A stretch of 9,413 nucleotides of DNA from assembly GCA_030044295.1 (NCBI GenBank), contig JASHWB010000137.1:1-9413 (forward strand). Direction: 5' to 3'. The notes under the pieces are model-generated. The model worked only from the letters and a program-made list of their open reading frames with translations. It did no database searches and had not been told where the DNA came from. This document shows positions 5,808 to 9,413 of this stretch, one piece after another (the first letter of the stretch is position 1; each line of letters begins with the position of its first letter). The position numbers and the translations under genes are program-made. This stretch comes from Candidatus Acidiferrales bacterium. Lineage in GTDB: Bacteria; Acidobacteriota; Terriglobia; Acidiferrales; UBA7541.

Positions 5808-7070
5808 ATGATCTCAGCTCTCCTGGTCGCTCTCCGCGAAGGTGTAGAAGCCGCCCTCGTCGTCGGCATCGTGCTGGTCTATCTCGATCGCAGCGGCCGA
5901 GGTACGCTCAAACGTTACGCTTGGGCCGGCGTTTTCCTTGCAGTCCTCGCCAGTATCGGCGCCGCAATCGGCCTGCAGCAGTTTCGCATCAGCGAAGACG
6001 GATTTGAAGGCGTCCTGATGCTGGTCGCCGCCGCGCTCGTGGTCAGCGTGATCGTCTGGATGAACCATGTGGCGCATGGCCTCCGCAAAGAAATCGAAAG
6101 CCGCGTGGCGCGCTACGCCGACAAAAGCACAAGCGCGGCCGGATGGGGCATCGGGGCTTTCGTTTTCTTTATGGTGGTGCGCGAAGGCGCGGAGCTGGTG
6201 CTGATTCTGCGCGCCGTGGAGCTTTCGACCGAAGGTCTGCAAGTCTGGATCGGGACGATCCTCGGCATAGCGATGGCTGTGGGCGTCGGATATTTCTTCT
6301 TTCAAGGAACGCTGCGGATTCCTCTGCACCGTTTTTTCCGCGCCACCAGCATCATTTTAATGGTTGTGGCATTTCAGCTTGGGCTTACCGGTCTGCATGA
6401 GTTGAGCGAAGCGGAATGGATCTGGTCGAGCAAAACAGAGATGGCCACGATCGGGCCCATCGTGCGCAACGAGGTGTTTTTCTTCGCAGTGATCCTGGGA
6501 GTGGCGGCGCTGGTGGTGCTGCGCGAGTGGTTCGGCGCGAGGCGGCCTGTGGATGATTCGGACTTAAATCCCGCGGAGCGCCGTAAGCTAGAGTGGGAAT
6601 TCAAAAAGCAGCGCCGCTGGAGCTTCGCCGCAGCCACACTTTGCGCCGTGGTGGTGATTGCTCTGGCGGCGGAATTCGCCTACGCGAGGGTAACCAATGC
6701 CCAGTCGCCGGCGACGATCCTGCACGCGCAAAACGGCGAAGTCCGCGTTCCCCTTTCCGATTTGCGCGACACGCAAATGCACTTCTATACCGCGGACGCA
6801 AACAGCATTGCGATTCGATTTTTTATCATTCACGAAGGCAGCGGCGATTACGCAGTCGCTTTAGACGCGTGCCAAATCTGCGGCTGGTCCGGGTATCGCC
6901 AAGAAGGCCAGAACGTCGTGTGCCGCAACTGCGGAGCGACAATCTACATTCCGTCGATCGGCGAAAAAGGCGGGTGCAACCCGATCCCGGTAAAATCCGG
7001 AATACAGGGTGACAACATTGTGATCGACCTTTCGGCGCTGGAATCCTCCGCGGCGAAAGTACACTCCTAA
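5808..7070 (+). CDS. FTR1-family iron permease fused to a periplasmic DUF2318 (five-cysteine) domain
   Basis: A 420-residue inner-membrane protein. The first part is an FTR1-type permease: REGVE at 10-14 in membrane segment 1 and REGAE at 125-129 in segment 4, the paired REGxE motifs that bind iron in this family. Hydrophobic segments lie near 3-26, 37-57, 66-85, 112-134, 148-166, 180-196 and 222-239. A further membrane helix (about 271-293) leads into a C-terminal DUF2318 domain (about 300-411) with C355-x2-C358, C372-x2-C375 and C390 in GGCNPIP, a likely metal- or redox-active site outside the membrane. In Campylobacter jejuni and E. coli these are separate proteins of an FTR1/P19 system for ferrous/ferric iron import. 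An in-frame TGA directly precedes the ATG, so no longer form is possible. No Shine-Dalgarno site is visible. The permease gene follows after 4 bases. Confidence 0.92.
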   Translation: MISALLVALREGVEAALVVGIVLVYLDRSGRGTLKRYAWAGVFLAVLASIGAAIGLQQFRISEDGFEGVLMLVAAALVVSVIVWMNHVAHGLRKEIESRVARYADKSTSAAGWGIGAFVFFMVVREGAELVLILRAVELSTEGLQVWIGTILGIAMAVGVGYFFFQGTLRIPLHRFFRATSIILMVVAFQLGLTGLHELSEAEWIWSSKTEMATIGPIVRNEVFFFAVILGVAALVVLREWFGARRPVDDSDLNPAERRKLEWEFKKQRRWSFAAATLCAVVVIALAAEFAYARVTNAQSPATILHAQNGEVRVPLSDLRDTQMHFYTADANSIAIRFFIIHEGSGDYAVALDACQICGWSGYRQEGQNVVCRNCGATIYIPSIGEKGGCNPIPVKSGIQGDNIVIDLSALESSAAKVHS

Positions 7071-7074
7071 AAAC

Positions 7075-8376
7075 ATGTTTGTACGCCTGGTGAAGGAATC
7101 GTTCGTGCGCAATCCGCGCCGCAAGGTACTGACGGCGGCCGCGCTCGTTGTCGGCACGGCCGTGGCTACCGCGAGTCTCAGCGTGGCGCTGGAAGTTGGC
7201 GACCGCATGGCCCGCGAGTTCCGCAGCTTGGGAGCAAATTTGCTGGTGACGCCGCAATCGGACACGCTGCCGCTCGAAATCGGCGGCGTTGATTACCGGC
7301 CGGTGAACGAAGGCGCTTACCTGAACGTTTCCAGTCTCGGCAAATTGAAAATGATTTTCTGGCGCAATAACATACTCGGTTTCGCGCCATTTCTGGACGT
7401 TCCCGCCACCATTGCTGGCAAAAACGATTTTCGCACCACGCTGATCGGCACATGGTACCAGCACGAAGTCCAAGTGCCGGACGGCACGACATTCGACACC
7501 GGCGTGCGCTCCACGCATCCATGGTGGAAAATTCAAGGGCGCTGGTTCGATGACGACGCGAAGGAGTGCGTGATCGGCTCTACGCTCGCCGCGAACTTTC
7601 CCGGCGGGATCACGCCGGGACAAACCATCCAAGTTGCCAACCGCGCGGATGCAAGCGGACCAGCTGCGCAACCGCTTTCGCTCACGGTGACCGGAATCGT
7701 TTCGACCGGCGGAGCCGAAGATAACGCTGTCCTCGCGCCACTTTCCATCGCGCAGCAATTTTCCGGCCATGCGGGCCAGTTCCGAGAGCTTTCCGTCAGC
7801 GCGCTCACCAAGCCCGCCGATGCACTCGCAGAACGCGATCCCAGCACGTTAACGCCAACAGAGTATGACCGCTGGTACTGCTCGCCGTATGTTTCGTCAA
7901 TCAGCTTTCAAATCGAGCACGCGCTGCCGGGAACGGACGTGCGCGCGATTCGCAGCGTGGCAGATACCGAAGGCCACGTTCTCTCGCGCATCAGCGGTCT
8001 ATTGTGGATCGTGACGTTAGCCGCCCTGGTCGCCGCGATTTTGGCCGTTGCCGCGACTTCTGCCGCAACCGTTCTCGAACGCCGTGTGGAAATCGGAATT
8101 ATGAAGGCGATCGGCGCCTCGAACTCGCTTGTCTCCGGCGTTTTTCTGGCTGAGCAACTGATGCTGGCGGTCATCGGCGGCGCAATTGGATATGCTTTCG
8201 GAGCCGCTCTGGCGCACGCCCTCGGCACCAGCGTGTTTGGCTCGCCCGCGCCCGTGAATTTCGTGCTGCTGCCAATCGTGCTCGGGATTGCAGCGATCGT
8301 CTCCGTTACCGGTAGCTTGATTCCTCTGCGGCGCGCCGCGCATCTCGATCCCGCGCCGATTTTGAAAGGCGAGTGA
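7075..8376 (+). CDS. ABC transporter permease (FtsX/MacB type) of the FTR1-associated iron system
   Basis: A 433-residue permease with the MacB/FtsX topology: a short cytosolic N-terminus, TM1 (about 18-39), a large periplasmic domain (about 40-305), and three C-terminal helices (about 306-330, 357-380, 396-416), with an ERR...MKAIGAS cytosolic loop (335-349) that contacts the ATPase in this family. The juxtamembrane GDRMAREFRSLGANL (42-56) and GGAEDNAVLAPL (212-223) recur in the next gene, so the two are paralogs and probably form a heterodimer. The homologous pair in Campylobacter is Cj1661/Cj1662, placed with an ATPase and thioredoxin-like proteins beside FTR1-P19. The ATPase would act with both and is not in the window. 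The gene starts 4 bases after the FTR1 stop and its own stop overlaps the next ATG (TGATG). No strong RBS is seen, so translation is probably coupled. The exact transported species is not established. Confidence 0.88.
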   Translation: MFVRLVKESFVRNPRRKVLTAAALVVGTAVATASLSVALEVGDRMAREFRSLGANLLVTPQSDTLPLEIGGVDYRPVNEGAYLNVSSLGKLKMIFWRNNILGFAPFLDVPATIAGKNDFRTTLIGTWYQHEVQVPDGTTFDTGVRSTHPWWKIQGRWFDDDAKECVIGSTLAANFPGGITPGQTIQVANRADASGPAAQPLSLTVTGIVSTGGAEDNAVLAPLSIAQQFSGHAGQFRELSVSALTKPADALAERDPSTLTPTEYDRWYCSPYVSSISFQIEHALPGTDVRAIRSVADTEGHVLSRISGLLWIVTLAALVAAILAVAATSAATVLERRVEIGIMKAIGASNSLVSGVFLAEQLMLAVIGGAIGYAFGAALAHALGTSVFGSPAPVNFVLLPIVLGIAAIVSVTGSLIPLRRAAHLDPAPILKGE

Positions 8377-9413
8377 TGTTCAGCCGGCTGCTGTGGAGCA
8401 TGTTAAAGGGCAACCGCGGGCGGCTCACCGTCGCTCTGGTCGCGGTGATCAGCGGCGCGGCCGTCACGTCGGCGCTGCTAAATGTGGAGTTCGATATCGG
8501 CCGCAGAATGGCGCAGGAATTTCGCACCCTCGGCCCGAATCTGGTGATCGCTCCGCGAGAGGGGATTCGCACCGATGATGCTGGCTCAGCCTCTGCGACA
8601 TTGATGGACGAAGACGTCGTCTCGCGCGCGATTGCGCAGACGCGCTCGACCGAGTTGCTTGGTTCCGCGCCGTATCTTTATATCGTCGCGCATGTGAACG
8701 ACGTGCCAGTGATGGTTGCCGGAACGCAATTGCAACAGGCGCGCGCGCTGAACCCTTCATGGGAGCTCGAAGGCAACGCGTCTGCAAGCAGATGCGTCAT
8801 CGGCAGAAACGTCGCGAAAAGACTAAGGCTCGCGCCGAGTTCGCAATTTGAGATCAGCTACGTCGGCCGCTCGGCAACGATGACCGTCGCCGCGGTGCTC
8901 GATTCCGGAGGCGCCGAAGATGATCAAATCCTCGCACCGCTCGCGACACTGCAACAGCTAGCCAGCTTGTCAGGCCAAATCGAGTTCGAGCAGTTGCGCG
9001 TGAAGGGCGACGCTGCGGAAGTCACTGCGTACGCGCAGCGGCTTGCCACTGCCCTGCCCAGTTACGACGTGCGGCCGATTCCGCAGGCAACGCAGGCGGA
9101 AGCAAATCTCCTGAAGCGCACGCGCCTGCTGGTCGGCTCGATGGTGATTCTGATTTTGGTGCTCACGGCGCTGTGCGTACTCGCCACCATGGCTGCGCTA
9201 GCCATGGAGCGCAGCGAGGACGTGGGCCTGATGAAAGCGCTTGGCGGCTCGATCGAACGCATCGTAGCGCTTTTTATCGCCGAAGTCGGAGTGCTCGGCG
9301 CATCGGGCGGATTGATCGGCTGCGCCATTGGATTAGCGCTGGCACAGTGGATAGGCCGGAGCGTCTTTGGCGCATCGGTCGCGCCGCACTGGGAAATTTT
9401 CCCGTTCACGATC
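8376..9413 (+). CDS. Second ABC transporter permease of the same system (3' end cut by the window)
   Basis: This frame opens at ATG 8376, sharing one base with the upstream stop, and stays open for 346 codons to the right edge. AAAGG at 8365-8369 gives an RBS at 6 bases. TM1 (about 17-38) is followed by GRRMAQEFRTLGPNL at 42-56, which matches the upstream permease position for position. Next come a shorter periplasmic domain (about 40-248) with GGAEDDQILAPL at 178-189, TM2 (about 250-276), a cytosolic loop with ER (278-279) and MKALGGS (286-292), TM3 (about 299-325), and the beginning of the last segment. Aligned with the upstream paralog, only about 30 residues are missing, so the complete protein would be near 378 residues, about 55 shorter, mostly in the periplasmic domain. 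It probably pairs with the upstream permease. The ATPase gene is expected next. Confidence 0.88.
   Translation, partial: MFSRLLWSMLKGNRGRLTVALVAVISGAAVTSALLNVEFDIGRRMAQEFRTLGPNLVIAPREGIRTDDAGSASATLMDEDVVSRAIAQTRSTELLGSAPYLYIVAHVNDVPVMVAGTQLQQARALNPSWELEGNASASRCVIGRNVAKRLRLAPSSQFEISYVGRSATMTVAAVLDSGGAEDDQILAPLATLQQLASLSGQIEFEQLRVKGDAAEVTAYAQRLATALPSYDVRPIPQATQAEANLLKRTRLLVGSMVILILVLTALCVLATMAALAMERSEDVGLMKALGGSIERIVALFIAEVGVLGASGGLIGCAIGLALAQWIGRSVFGASVAPHWEIFPFTI

Noticed and set aside
6826..7770. Long open frame on the minus strand (about 314 codons)
   Set aside because: It overlaps the end of the FTR1-DUF2318 gene and the first permease, both strongly supported. Its translation is Arg/Ala/His-rich with no recognisable domain, typical of an antisense shadow in GC-rich DNA.

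Overview
The window is GC-rich bacterial chromosome. It most resembles an Acidobacteriota genome, probably the Terriglobia side. That assignment is an inference from three things: the gene order infB-DUF503-rbfA-truB, a TPR-type orphan secretin carrying an FG-GAP propeller (these propellers are abundant in that phylum), and the overall base composition. No taxonomic marker gene is complete here, so the assignment is tentative.

Region 1 (1-2365, + strand) is the end of a translation/ribosome-maturation operon. It holds the C-terminal third of translation initiation factor IF-2 (infB, cut by the window edge), a DUF503/YlxP-family protein, the 30S maturation factor RbfA (start overlaps the DUF503 stop as ATGA), and tRNA pseudouridine-55 synthase TruB. 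These genes are closely spaced and probably co-transcribed.

Region 2 (2384-5605, - strand) is one large gene convergent with truB. It encodes an exported outer-membrane secretin: signal peptide, TPR-like helices, N0/STN and N1-type domains, secretin core, proline-rich tail. Its core is split by about 370 residues that read as a complete seven-bladed FG-GAP/VCBS beta-propeller, after which the secretin core resumes in frame. This is the most unusual feature of the window.

Region 3 (5606-5807) is a divergent intergenic region. It holds a plausible promoter for the rightward operon and, just downstream of its -10, a perfect 10-bp inverted repeat around one central base (5779-5799). The repeat is placed like a repressor operator. 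A second, imperfect GC-rich palindrome lies closer to the secretin gene.

Region 4 (5808-9413, + strand) is an iron-uptake operon: an FTR1-family permease with two REGxE motifs fused to a C-terminal periplasmic five-cysteine DUF2318 domain, then two paralogous FtsX/MacB-type ABC permeases, the second cut by the right edge. The gene content matches part of the FTR1/P19-associated system known from Campylobacter (the cftr1-p19 to Cj1665 cluster) and from E. coli (fetMP and associated genes). Here FTR1 and DUF2318 are one polypeptide, and no P19 gene lies between them and the permeases. An ABC ATPase and possibly thioredoxin-like proteins would be expected just beyond the right edge.
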